Source of the DNA: Artemisia argyi
Taxonomy: Eukaryota > Streptophyta > Magnoliopsida > Asterales > Asteraceae
DNA: 64,000 bases
Reading direction: 5' to 3'
NCBI GenBank assembly: GCA_030686995.1
Contig: CM060691.1
Span: 58,539,338 to 58,603,337, forward strand
Under the pieces are notes generated by a model. The model was not told where the DNA came from and searched no databases. It worked only from the letters and a program-made list of their open reading frames with translations. Below are positions 48,334-59,340 of this stretch, piece after piece (position 1 is the stretch's first letter; every line of letters starts with the position of its first letter). Position numbers and translations under genes: made by a program.

Positions 48334-48945
48334 AAAAAAAATCGAAAAAATTAAGAAAAAGAAAAAAAATAGAAAAATAAAAAAAAGGAAAAACATACGG
48401 ACTACCATCCCGTTTCATTATATGTTTATTTTATGTTTTTGTTATTTTTGATTTATTAGCTTAAGTCGAGTCTAGTCTTGGCTTAGCAACGCCATATTGT
48501 ACATGTAATTAACCAAGATGATTAACTCGTCACCTGTAAAGATTGCCTATATCCAACAAAACCGTGTATTCCATATCCCTACACCTAACGTTATAACCCT
48601 TTAAAAAGACCTCTTTAATAGTTTATCCTTGGTGCTTACGCCATGTGGTGGAGGTTTGATCCTTTCCCAAGCCTATGGTAATCTATTTTGCTATGACAGG
48701 TAGTGAGAGATATTTTCCATTTCCATATTGTGATATTTACTTTATTACACCCGAGAGATGTGAGTATCTAAACACTATTTGTGAGGTGCTTGTGTATGAC
48801 CTCCGTTCTTGTCTTTGGTCTTTAGTGGAACGATTATTTGTTTTAATTACTTTTATATTAGTGTTAAATGACCCCTAACTTGTATTTTGATTATAATAAA
48901 AGAGCATTTGCTTGAGGACAAGCAAATCTCAAGTGTAAGGGTATA
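46625..48945 (+). other. 3' interior of family A element, non-coding
   Basis: The reading frame interrupted by element B continues only to a TAA near 46673. The rest has no pol-like coding sequence. Notable: an inverted TGACGGCGTCA pair at about 46862-46898, a (CA)n tract, and the cttgaggacaagcaaa motif at 48911-48926 before the polypurine-like end. Confidence 0.7.
48308..48332. repeat. (CA)n microsatellite
   Basis: About 12 CA units followed by an A-rich stretch, within the non-coding 3' interior of element A. Confidence 0.9.
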
Positions 48946-50352
48946 TGATGAGGCGAAAAATGATCCGTTTTTAGGGGGTTATTTATGCCGGAATTTGTAT
49001 TTATTTGATCAAATATTGCCATAAATCGTTCATTTTGTGATTTTAGGTACTTTTTTAGTGAATTCTGGAAACGGAAGCATTTTGGACGTTTTTTGAGCAT
49101 AAAAGTGAAGAAAACGGCAAAGTCTTAATTTTCCTTGTTGGGAACAGTACCTGACGGCGTCAAGAGCATTTTGATGACCGCGTCAAGAGCAAAAGTGGTG
49201 ACGGTCCAGTAGAAATGTGACGGCGTCAAAGCATGGCCGTCAAGAGTAAAAGTGGTGACGGCCCAGAACAAAATTACACATGACGGCGTCAGATCTGGAT
49301 CTAGGCAATCCGATTTTATTATGGGCGGTGGGTTGACGGCGTTAGAATTTTCTTCTTGACGCCGTCACCTTAGAAAATCTATATACAGTCTTTGTAATTT
49401 TCATTCAAAGAAGAGGACAATATTAGGGACGACTTGGATAAACCCTAGCTTGACTTTAACAGTATTTTCAAGGGTTTTCACCCCTTGAAACCTTTCATGT
49501 TCAATTAAGATAAGTATCCTTTCAATTCATTCAATATGTCTATGTGTTGTTTAAATATATCTTACGCTTGTCTTGATTTTAACATGCTAGGCTAGATCTA
49601 TTGTGTGTTTGCTTAGTTGTAATGAAACCTAGATGTTGATTATGGGTTGATTGCTTGTTTATAGTTGTAATGGATGAATGATTTTGATGTTAGGCTTAAG
49701 AAAACTGGCAGACTTCCATAGTGTAACTTGCTTGAACGTCTTAAGAAACATGAACCAATGCGTACTAGGTTTTTATGGTTGTATTTAATGCATGAGTGAA
49801 TTCTAGTGATCCCATGTTAGGAGCTTCTTGCAGGCTCGACATAAGAGTGAAGTAGGAGCTTATAGAGAGGGGAAGTACGTACGCCACCCCACGACTGGTA
49901 TTAAGGAATATAACCCGTCATCCACACAACTGTAACAAACTATCAACCTGTAAAAGATATCTAGGGAGTAATGAAATCTAAGTAAACACAATTCTCCCAT
50001 TTATTGTTCACACCACTAGTTAAATTAATTTTATTTTCATTTTTGTTATTTTATTTTGATTGCATCTCAGTTATTGGGTTAGTTGATTAGCAACTAATTC
50101 CGCCCACTCCTCTAAAACCTGATATTTTTAATTGCTTTTTATAAAATATGAAAATACAAAAAGAATCATCCCTCACCTCTAGACCTAGTTTTTAGGCTTT
50201 CTAATCCTAGCGACACTATTCCTGAGTTGAACGATCAATCCTCCGGTACTTGTCACTATACTATACTACAACGATCAGGTACACTGCCTGGTGGGGGTTG
50301 TAAGCTTCTCGAGATCCCTCGAGAGGTAAAGCCTGGTGCAATTCCCACGCAT

Positions 50353-50354
<2 letters not shown>
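48946..50354 (+). repeat. 3' LTR of family A element
   Basis: TGATGAGGCG.. to ..ACGCATCA, 1409 bp, with the same TGACG-rich block near 49150-49370. Differences from the 5' LTR (for example gacagcgtcta versus gacggcgtcaa) show it is somewhat older than the B element nested in it. Confidence 0.9.

Positions 50355-50428
<74 letters not shown>
50355..50428. repeat. (AT)n microsatellite, right half
   Basis: Continuation of the AT tract at 31822-31905. The first five bases (atata) form the target duplication of the family A element. Confidence 0.95.
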
Positions 50429-50430
<2 letters not shown>

Positions 50431-50532
50431 CCGGATGTACATGACGTCATCAATGCCACATATGCAACCATGACGCCACCTCTACGCCACTGGACACTAC
50501 CTAAGCAACATGCCACGTAAGCATGCCACGTA

Positions 50533-50830
50533 CGCAACACTTTATCATTTATCTAAATTTATTTTATTTTTACTCCGGATTTAATTTAGCCAGAAATTTT
50601 GAGTAATTAATTACCATTTATTTAAATTTTGTATTTTTCAGAATTTTTAATTGCCCAGGATTTTGCAAATACATTTTATCATTTATTTAAATTATGTATT
50701 ATGCCGGATTTAATTTAGCCATAAATTTTGCGTGTTTAATTTGTCCAAAAAATGCATAATATTGTATTCGAACCTGGGTTGTGAATAAGTGCTCCATATC
50801 TTTTAACCATTGCACCAACAGAATGTTTGG
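50533..50830 (-). repeat. tRNA-like SINE head and degenerate duplication
   Basis: On the minus strand a box A TGGTGCAATGG (50818-50808) and box B GGTTCGAATAC (50774-50764), about 34 nt apart, fit an RNA polymerase III promoter as in tRNA-derived SINEs. Downstream on that strand, two diverged ~130-bp copies share ccggatttaatttagcca (50574 and 50703). A functional tRNA is not present. The 3' end is not defined. Confidence 0.4.
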
Positions 50831-51592
50831 AATTTATTTTGCAACTTATTATCTATAAAGGCATCCAATCGTTTCTTAAAGGCATCTAATCGTATTTTAG
50901 AATTTTATTCATGATTACAAAAAAAAAACTGAATATTGTACGTATCATTTAATAATGAACTAATTACGGTTTACAGAATTTTAACCTAATATATCACCAA
51001 ATCATTTAATTATGTATGTATTATTTAATTGTGTACGTATCATTTAATAATAACCGTGTATCCAAATCATTTAATTATGTGCTATGTTTCTTAATTTATA
51101 ATGGATATTCACTGATTTATTAGGAGATAAGTTTAGAAACGATTTTGTGATATATTTAAAAACCTTTCAAACTCTTTTTGATAAGCATGATCCTAAATAT
51201 TCGTACCCTAATTTTGCAGTATACATACAGAATTTCTCATTCCTCCATAAGCATGCGAATGATATACACAAACACAATAAAAAATGCCACGACAAAGGCA
51301 TTTGTTGCGGATTTCTAATGCTGAAAAAAACCAAAAACCTGATAATTCGATGCAAGGTATTCTTCTACATCGAAAACTGGTGTAATACTATTTGTTATAT
51401 TGATGTTATAATTCGTATCATTTTATAAATTCGCAGTGTTTAAGCCACCAGAAGAATCTGCTTCACAAGAGATGAAGATTTTAAAAAATACAACTTCTGG
51501 TATATGAATTAATAATTAATTTAGAGATATAGTTTGATATATGTAGTTTGATATATTATATATTTGGCATATATATGTGTTAGTTTTTACAG

Positions 51593-53178
51593 TTTTAAAA
51601 GGTTCCAAAAAGCAAAGCACACAAATTTGAGTCAGTCATTATCGAAGGTGATATGCCATCAATGTGTCCCCAAGGTATTAATGTTTTCTTTTAATAGTAG
51701 ATGTATTATGTTTTAATTTTAATAACCAATAAACACTTTAGTTTAAATACAGGCTGTCTGAAGGTAAGATGGTTAGTTATTGTATTTGAAGAACTATGGT
51801 GGAGGTTTTTGCTTTGGTTTGGCTGGACAAAAAATAAAAGTACAAATCCTTTTCTCAAAACCCTAATGATCTCATGTTTATTGTATTTACAACACTCTAT
51901 GTATTGATATTAATTTTTCTTTTACGTTGTATTAATAAAAAAATATCGTAAAGACAATAGCAGCACGCCATCCAGTCCGCCTATGTTTGAAGCTGACACA
52001 CCAACCAGACAGGCACAAGGTAATTTTATGTGTTTTTGTTGTGCTTCTGTTGATGCACGTTTTATCTATATATTATCCGTTGCTATTATCATGGTTTTTT
52101 AATAGAGTTTCGAGGGTCATCTATAGTTGGAAAGCATCCACCATCTAATGAAGCACAACATAAGCATGAAAACACTAATGTTAATTCTTCGGACTTTCAA
52201 ACTCAAACTCAAGGTATTGTGGTTATTAATAGTACATTATTTTTGTTTTAAAAATTATATATGTTCGGAATGATCTGTATTCGGCTATTGTATTTTAAAA
52301 CATAATGTGCTTTATGTTTGAAAGTTTTGCGCTATCTAGGAACTTGAAATACCATGTTTCTTATGTTCTTACATAATCAGCATATAGTAATCTTGATAGT
52401 TTAACCCTACAAATTTATGATTGTGTGTCACATGAATACCCATAAACTTTATCTACAAATATCAATAAATGTATTTTTGAAAGTCATGCAATATGTTTTT
52501 ATACATACACGATACGTTGTTTTTGTATTTATTAAATGACTACACAATGTTACAAACAATGTACATATATGTTTGTAAATATCCATTATATTAATTATTC
52601 AATGAAAGTAACTGTTTAATGTATTATTTTCGATTATTGCATTTACAGAAGGGATGTACAGTCCATATACTTATGATTATGTAGAATCAAAAAGAGACTT
52701 ATCTTACACACGTCTGCTTGAGAACCTGTGGAATCATGAATTAAAACCACTATGTGAGGAAATGGTTGCCACGGATGATGAAAGCATGATGCGTTTAATT
52801 CAGGGAGAAGAGACTATATATGAATCATCATATTCTGTTTCCCGGGACGGCTCAAACACAAACTTACATGATTCAATTCATTATACAAATTTGCTAAATA
52901 GTGTACGGATCTACAGTCTTCCGCAACATACAATAAAGTTAAAGATTGGTAGTCATGTAATGTTAACCCAAAACATTAATCGAATAGTGGGTTTATTGCA
53001 CGGTACAAGGCTACAAGTGCTAAGGTTGGTTGTCAATGTTATCGAAGTGAATATCATATCTGGTGAAAATGTTGGTATGATTTGTTGTATTCCACGTATG
53101 CTAATAATCTCTTCAGGAACAAAGAATTCCTTCAAATTAGATAGAAGACAATTTTCTTTTATAGTATGTTTATTGTAA
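51593..53178 (+). pseudogene. Spliced gene remnant ending in Helitron helicase segment
   Basis: Blocks 51961-52019, 52106-52213 and 52649-53178 have GT-AG borders and agree in phase (..PTRQAQ, FRGSSIVGKHPPSNEA.., EGMYSPYTYDYVESKRD..). A further block at 51593-51674 does not fit the phase. The last exon carries the C-terminal part of a Helitron Pif1-type helicase: DDESMMRLIQGEETIYESS, LPQHTIKLKIGSHVMLTQNI, GLLHGTRLQVLRL and LDRRQF. It stops at VCLL* where intact helicases continue with the AMTINKSQGQ motif, so the final helicase motif is lost. The Rep domain and the Walker motifs are absent. It is either a decayed Helitron or a host transcript that took up a helicase fragment. Confidence 0.6.
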
Positions 53179-54190
53179 TGAGTAGAATTAATTGATTTGA
53201 ACTTTATTTCATAAGCATTTAATGGTTCAATGTTTTATTTATTTAATGTTCTGTATTGTTACATGCAAATAACCCACTTTAATTAAATTAACATTTGTTA
53301 GACTTGATTGTATCAATGTTGATTTACAACGACATTCTATATAGCATATTTATATTTATACGTCATCATAATATATGTTTTAAAAATCATTCATATATCT
53401 ACACATACAAAAACAATTTATGTAAAAAAGGTTAGTACATATATAATTTTTTTATACAATTTTAACTCTAAATAATCATGTAGAAAAATACAACTTATAA
53501 TATGAAGATAAAAATTTAAAACAAATGCTAATAATATCCAATAATATAGTAAATCAAAATTAAAACAAAAGTTCATACTAAAAGATTTTTAAAAATTAAA
53601 AAACCAAACTACCTCCATTGGATGTCGCTTTATTTTTTATTTGTTAACACTTTTGTTCAATGATGAATTTGCATCCATGTTTAATATTTCTTCATAGTAA
53701 ATGATTGGTAAAATAAAGCAAATGTATATTTCCCAAAAGACAATTGTATCTTCTTTTATAATGTATTTGAAAAAAAGGAATGGTCCTTAATTTTAGCACC
53801 AAATAAGCTAAACATATAACAATTAAAAATAAATATATTTGTCTTTTAATACATTTAATTATAATACAAAGACACCATTAAAAATTAATTATATTACAAA
53901 AATTAACTATTTTTTGTTATATTTTTCAAAATTGTGAATATAATTTTCACGAGAATTTATATGCAGTGTTTGTTAAAATATAAGTTTAGTTTATAGAATT
54001 TTAATTTTGAAGATTAACTTCGAATGTAAACTGTATAAATCTTTTTGTTCCCAAGTTAAAGATAATTGTTTATTTGAAGATCATCACAAAGTTTATGCAT
54101 CCTTAATTTAATTTTATAGTATATGTAGAATATAACCAAACTTTTCACATTAAATATTGCAAAGCTACATTAAGTAAAATATATTACATT
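53179..54190. other. AT-rich spacer
   Basis: No gene or repeat recognised. The last part may be promoter or leader for the gene starting at 54191. Confidence 0.4.
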
Positions 54191-55793
54191 ATGCAAGCTC
54201 AAAAACATTCTGCAAGACTTTCAACAGTATCCGAGCATGAACGCTCTCAAACACCACTTGAAGGTATAATTTTTTACAAAAAATTCATTCATTCGGTTGT
54301 TATATCCTTATTAATGTGGTTTTATAATTTATATCATGTGTTATAGCATAATCGTTATGTAGTTTATTACAATTGTTGTTCCATAAAAAAGTAATAGCAT
54401 GCGGAATAAAAACTTTCAAACTTCTTGACAAGAGATCATTTGGTTAGATAGGTTTACATGCATTGTCCATAAATCTTCATAATTTAACCACGAAGGTTTG
54501 TGATTCTGGGACAGGTAAAGGTTCACAAACTGTACATGTAAATACCCATAAATCCATGTTGGGGGTTTTTTAGAAAAAATTTATTATATAGTATTATTGT
54601 TTAAAAACGGAAAATCTTACTTGGTTTAAAAAGTTAGGGTATCCAAATGTCTTAAAGTTAGAAAAATAGTTAGCAGAAATTTTAAATAACTTTTGATCAT
54701 GGGTCATCATCTATTGATTCACATCCATTTCTTGATTTAAAATCTATAAAAATAATAAAAAATCAGAAAACATAAAATTCATAATTTCATTTAGAGCATA
54801 GAAAATTAGTATTATTAGGTCATAAATGTGGTTGTAAAATTCATCTAATGTTTTATCACATAATTGTTTTGTAATTGGTTATAGTTGTTGAACTAAGACG
54901 GATCGATAATGATGCTTTCAACCTACTAAAAGAAAGATCTAAAAGCGCGCTCGAATTAGAATATCATTTAGAAAACATTGAACGTGCAATGTCTAATGAT
55001 ATGGATTGGCTTAATCCTGAGGGTCATCTTGACAGCTACAGCGACTCTGAAACCACTTCACAAGGTATTCTGTTATTAAACAATATTAAAATTTGATAAG
55101 CCCATCAAGGGTTGTTATTGATATTAGTTTTTAAAAAATTTAATGTTTAAAAAATTGTTAATATAATAGTTTAAGAATGATATATTATTTAATTGACATG
55201 AACCATTAATCCACTTCCTAACACAAACCACAAATTCATAAATCATTGTATGAAAGTTTTACAACAAGTTTTATATTAACGTTATGAAATACATTTTGAT
55301 TTAATTAAACTGTAAAAATTACAATTTGATAATATGTTTTTGTATTTGTAAAACGAAATTTACAACGATCAACAAATATTGTAGACAACGTTTGTATAAC
55401 AATGTTTTATTCATTAGACACCTTGGTTTTCATAGAGTACAAAATAATCATTATTATTTTTTATTTTTTTAAAATTTTATTTATTTATTTTTTAATTGGT
55501 TAGCAATGTATTATGTAGATGGAGAAGAATGCAATCATGAATATAGTTTTGATATTCGTATAGAAGAGCATCGAGGTTTTCCATCTGAAGATTTTAAATA
55601 TAGTGGACTCACACAATCAAAAGATGCTTCGCCTCATCCAATGGGTTGTGCATTTCTTGGCACATCAAATGATGTTTCCCTGCAGATAGAACTGTCATCA
55701 AATTCAAAAAGAAATCACGGGGTTGTGAAGTATTTCCTACCAATAAGATCGATCGATGAGCTTCGGGGGCTAATTAAAGTCAATGAAGCATAA
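54191..55793 (+). CDS. Three-exon gene sharing a domain with the copia extra ORF
   Basis: Exons 54191-54263, 54885-55064 and 55504-55793, all with GT-AG borders and phase-1 junctions. Total 543 nt encodes 180 residues. Exon 1: MQAQKHSARLSTVSEHERSQ. Exon 2 (RRIDNDAFNLLKERS..ELEYHLENIERAMS..DWLNPEG) aligns with residues about 1021-1062 of the copia extra ORF at 130-4365 (RRIKNDAFNLLKDRS..ELEYHLENIARAMS..DWINPES). Exon 3 is unknown (MYYVDGEECNHEYSFDIRI..) and ends in SIDELRGLIKVNEA. The TAA at 55791 probably truncates it: the frame stays open to about 55921 and there encodes the coiled coil seen in the modules at 56.7, 57.4 and 58.6 kb. Function unknown. Confidence 0.6.
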
Positions 55794-55921
55794 AACGTAT
55801 GCGACAAACAAACAATACTGGGATGTGTAGAGGCAATTGACCAACGAAAGAACAAAATATTAGAGTATCAAGAGAGGATCATTGATATTCAGAAACAAAT
55901 TGATAATTATAAATGTTTGTA
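55794..55921 (+). pseudogene. Untranslated coiled-coil continuation of exon 3 (module C1)
   Basis: In frame after the TAA: QTILGCVEAIDQRKNKILEY then QERIIDIQKQIDNYKCL and a stop. Equal in length to module C2, so the TAA is a substitution within an otherwise colinear module. Confidence 0.55.
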
Positions 55922-56600
55922 ATTTTATTTGCATGCATTAATATTTCTTGATGCAGTTTTGAACATTTTATATTGGTATACAAGCCTTATAAACTTGATT
56001 GTTACAAACAAATTATAATTACAATATGTATTAAAACATCAAATCTTTATAATATACCTGGAAAAAAATATAACAAACCTATCTAATTGCATTTTGCAAC
56101 TAACTTAAACCATTTTTAGGTAATGATAACATACTTTAAAGTAAATTACAACAACTTCATTTATGTTAGAAGGATAAATGTGTACATGCTTAATGGTCAA
56201 AGTTCAAATTTTAACCTTACAAATTCCACAATTAAATGGCCTTCGAATTACTGGACCTATAAACTTTGTATTGATAATATAAATGAAATCATTATGAAAA
56301 AAGAAACTAAATACATGTATTGATAATATAAAAGAAATGATGAGAAAGGAATAAATAAAAAAGCTTAATAGTTTATAAATTCAAGTAAAAGTCAATACAA
56401 AAAATTCCTTAAACTAATTCGATGTTTAACAATTTCAATAAACAATTCGGTTGACTCATAATCGGTTTAAATTTTTAAAAGATTTGAAGATATATAAATT
56501 TGGTTATATATGATATTATATAGTAGAGGATATATATGGTATACCGAAATTTGTTACAATTTACAAAATATTCATTATAAATTATATATTCTTTCACCGT
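55922..56600. other. AT-rich spacer
   Basis: Nothing recognised apart from chance ORFs. A TATA-like ctataaatg at 56601 precedes module C2. Confidence 0.4.
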
Positions 56601-56961
56601 CTATAAATGTTAATCGATCTCAAAGACAATTAGACACGTACTACTCTTTTAAAATTTCGTCTAATAAAAAAATTTCCCAATGGGTCGGGAGTTTTTTTCA
56701 CCATCAAAATTGTCAAACAAACGCTTACGTAGTGTTTCTCCACCCAAAAAACCCTCATCGGAACCAAAAAAAAGGTTTTTTCTACCTGTAATATATATTG
56801 ATGAACTTAGCTGAATGACAAAAGTGATGGAAAAAGAAATCGTAAGCAACGAACGACAAATATTGGAATGTAAAGTGGCAATTGATCAGCGGAGGAGAAA
56901 AGTATTAGAGTATCAAGAGAGGATAAGCGATGTTAAGAAGCAAATTGATGGTCATGATTGA
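56601..56961 (+). pseudogene. Coiled-coil module C2
   Basis: TATA-like ctataaatg at 56601. A frame open from 56701 encodes SNKRLRSVSPPKKPSSEPKK, RFFLPVIYIDELS, an in-frame TGA (56812-56814), then from 56827 MEKEIVSNERQILECKVAID QRRRKVLEYQERISDVKKQI DGHD and TGA at 56959-56961. The latter part is a 44-residue Glu/Lys/Gln coiled coil. The same order (basic/Pro-Ser part, FFLP..IDEL, coiled coil) is seen in C1 and C3. The family is not recognised. Confidence 0.5.
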
Positions 56962-57364
56962 TTTCTTAATTTTTTGCCTTTTTTTTTTGTGAAACTTTTA
57001 ATGTTGATAGTTATCTGATTAAATTCGTGAAATTATCTATTGTGTTTGAAACTATTTTTTATTTATTACTTTGAAAGTTGATTAAATGTTTGTATGGTTT
57101 TATTTTTTTAATTGCCTAATATATAAAATATTTTATCTATTTAATTAAATGTACTTAGAAAATATTTACATAATATATTTATTTGTAAGCAAATCAGCTT
57201 TCCAATTCAAAGCATGGATTGTCAACTACATTTTTGAAAACGTTGCAACTTTTAGTATTTTGCATTATACATTAAAGACGTTAAGGATATATATGAAAGA
57301 GTTTATGCCCGTTAATTATTATTTTGAAACGTTGCAACTTTTAATAGATTGCAAACATAAAACC

Positions 57365-57767
57365 CTATAAATACAAATCATTTGTAAACGAATTCCATCA
57401 CATTCTCATTACTCATTTAAGATTATTCTCAAAATCCAATGGCATCATCATCTTTATGATTTGCTTCAAAAGCACCGAAACGATCAAGGGATACTTCTTC
57501 CCCTCCTATGCCTGAAAAATATAAACTTTTTGATATAACACGGGATTTTTGGGAAAAATATCATGATGGAAAATATGGAACTGAGAAATTCTTGGTGGAG
57601 TCTTACAACAAGCTAAGGAAATTGTTGGAAGAGATGAACAAGGAAGGCCAACAAGCCATACTGGAATATCACCAAAGGATTGAAGACCGAACCAAAAAAA
57701 TTGAATAAATCAAAAAAAATATTGTTGAAGTTTATGAAAGCATTGAGAAAAGTTTATACACTTCTTA
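57365..57767 (+). pseudogene. Intronless small gene, module C4, two nonsense codons
   Basis: TATA box ctataaata at 57365-57373 and a plausible leader. ATG at 57439 (MASSSL) is followed by an in-frame TGA, then ASKAPKRSRDTSSPPMPEKY, KLFDITRDFWEKYHDGKYG, and a coiled coil: LLEEMNKEGQQAILEYHQRI then EDRTKKIE, TAA, IKKNIVEVYESIEKSLYTS. The ILEYxxRIxDxxKKI pattern and SPP-rich start tie it to modules C1-C3, but it is the most divergent. Product unknown; probably dead unless read from the inner ATG at 57508. Confidence 0.5.
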
Positions 57768-58212
57768 ATGTTCTTTATATGTATTATCGTATTTAACAAT
57801 ATGTTATGTTCTTAACTTGGATCTATTTAAACAAACCAATCTATCTTTATTTCTTTAAGCATTTATTAATGTATTTGTGTCTACTTACATTATGCTTCTT
57901 AGAAACACTTGCAATTAATAAAGTTGATAATTGCAAAGAAAACAATGGCTTGAAACATTTAGAGAATAGTCAAATCAATCAAGTACCCGAATAACATTTA
58001 CGATTTAAAAATGTTGTAGTCCAAGTGAATTCCCTAATTAAACAAAATAACGCAAAGTATTATTTGCGTAAAAATTTAGCACATCTTTTATTTTTTTAAT
58101 GATTTAATGTATAAAAAACCCAGTTAGTTATCTAAGTTGGATTTTTTCTTATTGTGAGTAACGTATTATCAATAGCGGATTGAGTTCCATAGTGTTTAAA
58201 TCTTTTTGATCT

Positions 58213-58306
58213 TATATATTATATATTGATCAGTTTAAGCAACTAATAAAAGTGATTGAAAAGGGAATCGTAAGCGAAAAGATAATATATGTTAAATAGG
58301 TTTAAA
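58213..58306 (+). pseudogene. Coiled-coil module fragment C3'
   Basis: Short fragment YIDQFKQLIKVIEKGIVSEK followed by divergent sequence and a stop. It matches the middle of modules C2 and C3. Confidence 0.4.
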
Positions 58307-58560
58307 CATAAATAAATGTTATGTAGATTTTTAGAATAAGTTATAGAAGAGAATATATGTCAAATACGTTTTAACAATATTTAATAAACTTTTTTTGTGA
58401 TGAAGATTGAAGTATTCATTTTGTTTACAAGTTTATTTACTTTGACTTTCAATAGTTAATTAATTAATTTGATGTTGAACAATTTCAAACATTTTTTGTT
58501 GCTTAATCCATGAAACCTTAAATATTCAATATGTATTTCATAACTAATTACACTCAGAAT

Positions 58561-58766
58561 AAGGAAAAAGGGTGTTTTAGACCAAGACTATATATTGAGC
58601 AACTTAGGCAAATAATAAAAGTGATTGAAAAATGAATTGTAAGCGACAAACAACAAATATTGGAATGTAAAAAGGAGATTGATTAACAAAGGAGAAAAGT
58701 ATTAGAGTATCAAAGTAGTATAGACAATATTAAAAAAATTGATGGTCAGGATTGTTTAAAGTTTCT
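58561..58766 (+). pseudogene. Coiled-coil module C3 with two stops
   Basis: Reads YIEQLRQIIKVIEK, stop, IVSDKQQILECKKEID, stop, QRRKVLEYQSSIDNIKKIDG. It is colinear with C2 (ILECK..ID.QRR.KVLEYQ). Both stops fall where the other copies have sense codons. Confidence 0.5.
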
Positions 58767-59340
58767 TTCGTATGCAGTATAATTTCTTAACGTATTTTTT
58801 TTTTCCAAACAATGATGGTGGGTTCTTGGTTACATCTATACATTTTCTAATAAGTTTGAAGCTGTTATCGGTTTATTGTTTGCATCCAATGTATGTGTTA
58901 AATGGGTTACATGATTTAGTTTTATAGATTATAATATTAAATGATTTTGAAAAACATAACCGGTATGAATATTAATAAACTGTTAGTGAATAAACGGGAA
59001 AGGGATAGGAAAAAAGTAACGTTCACCGCAAGATAATAACAATTTAGTGACAAAAATCTAACGACAAAAAAAAAAATAGAAAAAAAAAATAAATAAATAA
59101 AAACAAACAAATTTGATGCATCACATTAACATACCAAAATGTGATGCCATTATACACAACACATGGTTTTTCTTCATAGTCACCATTCAAAAGCTACCAT
59201 GCAACATACATTCTAAATAGATGCCATACTTGCTATTTACTACATCAAGCTAACAAATCCAAAATACACAGTTAGACATTACTGCTAAACAAACTGCACA
59301 TCATTGTCCATAGTTAAATACACATAAAACTACCAAATCT
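58767..59340. other. Spacer, possible 3' UTR of B3 gene on the minus strand
   Basis: AT-rich with an A-run at 59068-59105. No gene. Confidence 0.35.

Larger units (their letters stand above)
31906..50354 (+). mobile_element. Family A Ty3/gypsy element (gag-protease only), split by element B
   Basis: LTRs at 31906-33313 and 48946-50354, flanked by atata on both sides (inside the AT tract). It has a tRNA-Asp-like primer site, gag, protease, and a polypurine-like end (aagtgtaaggg before the 3' LTR, after the cttgaggacaagcaaa motif typical of Tat/Athila elements). A family B element occupies 35774-46618. Without it the element is about 7.6 kb and has no reverse transcriptase, RNase H or integrase, so it depended on another element. 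LTR type, primer site and gag point to the Tat/Athila branch. Confidence 0.88.

Noticed and set aside
51147..51428. 93-codon ORF with HKHANDIHKHNKKCHDKG
   Set aside because: His/Cys-rich part looks zinc-finger-like, but spacing fits no known finger and no exon links to the helicase remnant could be shown.
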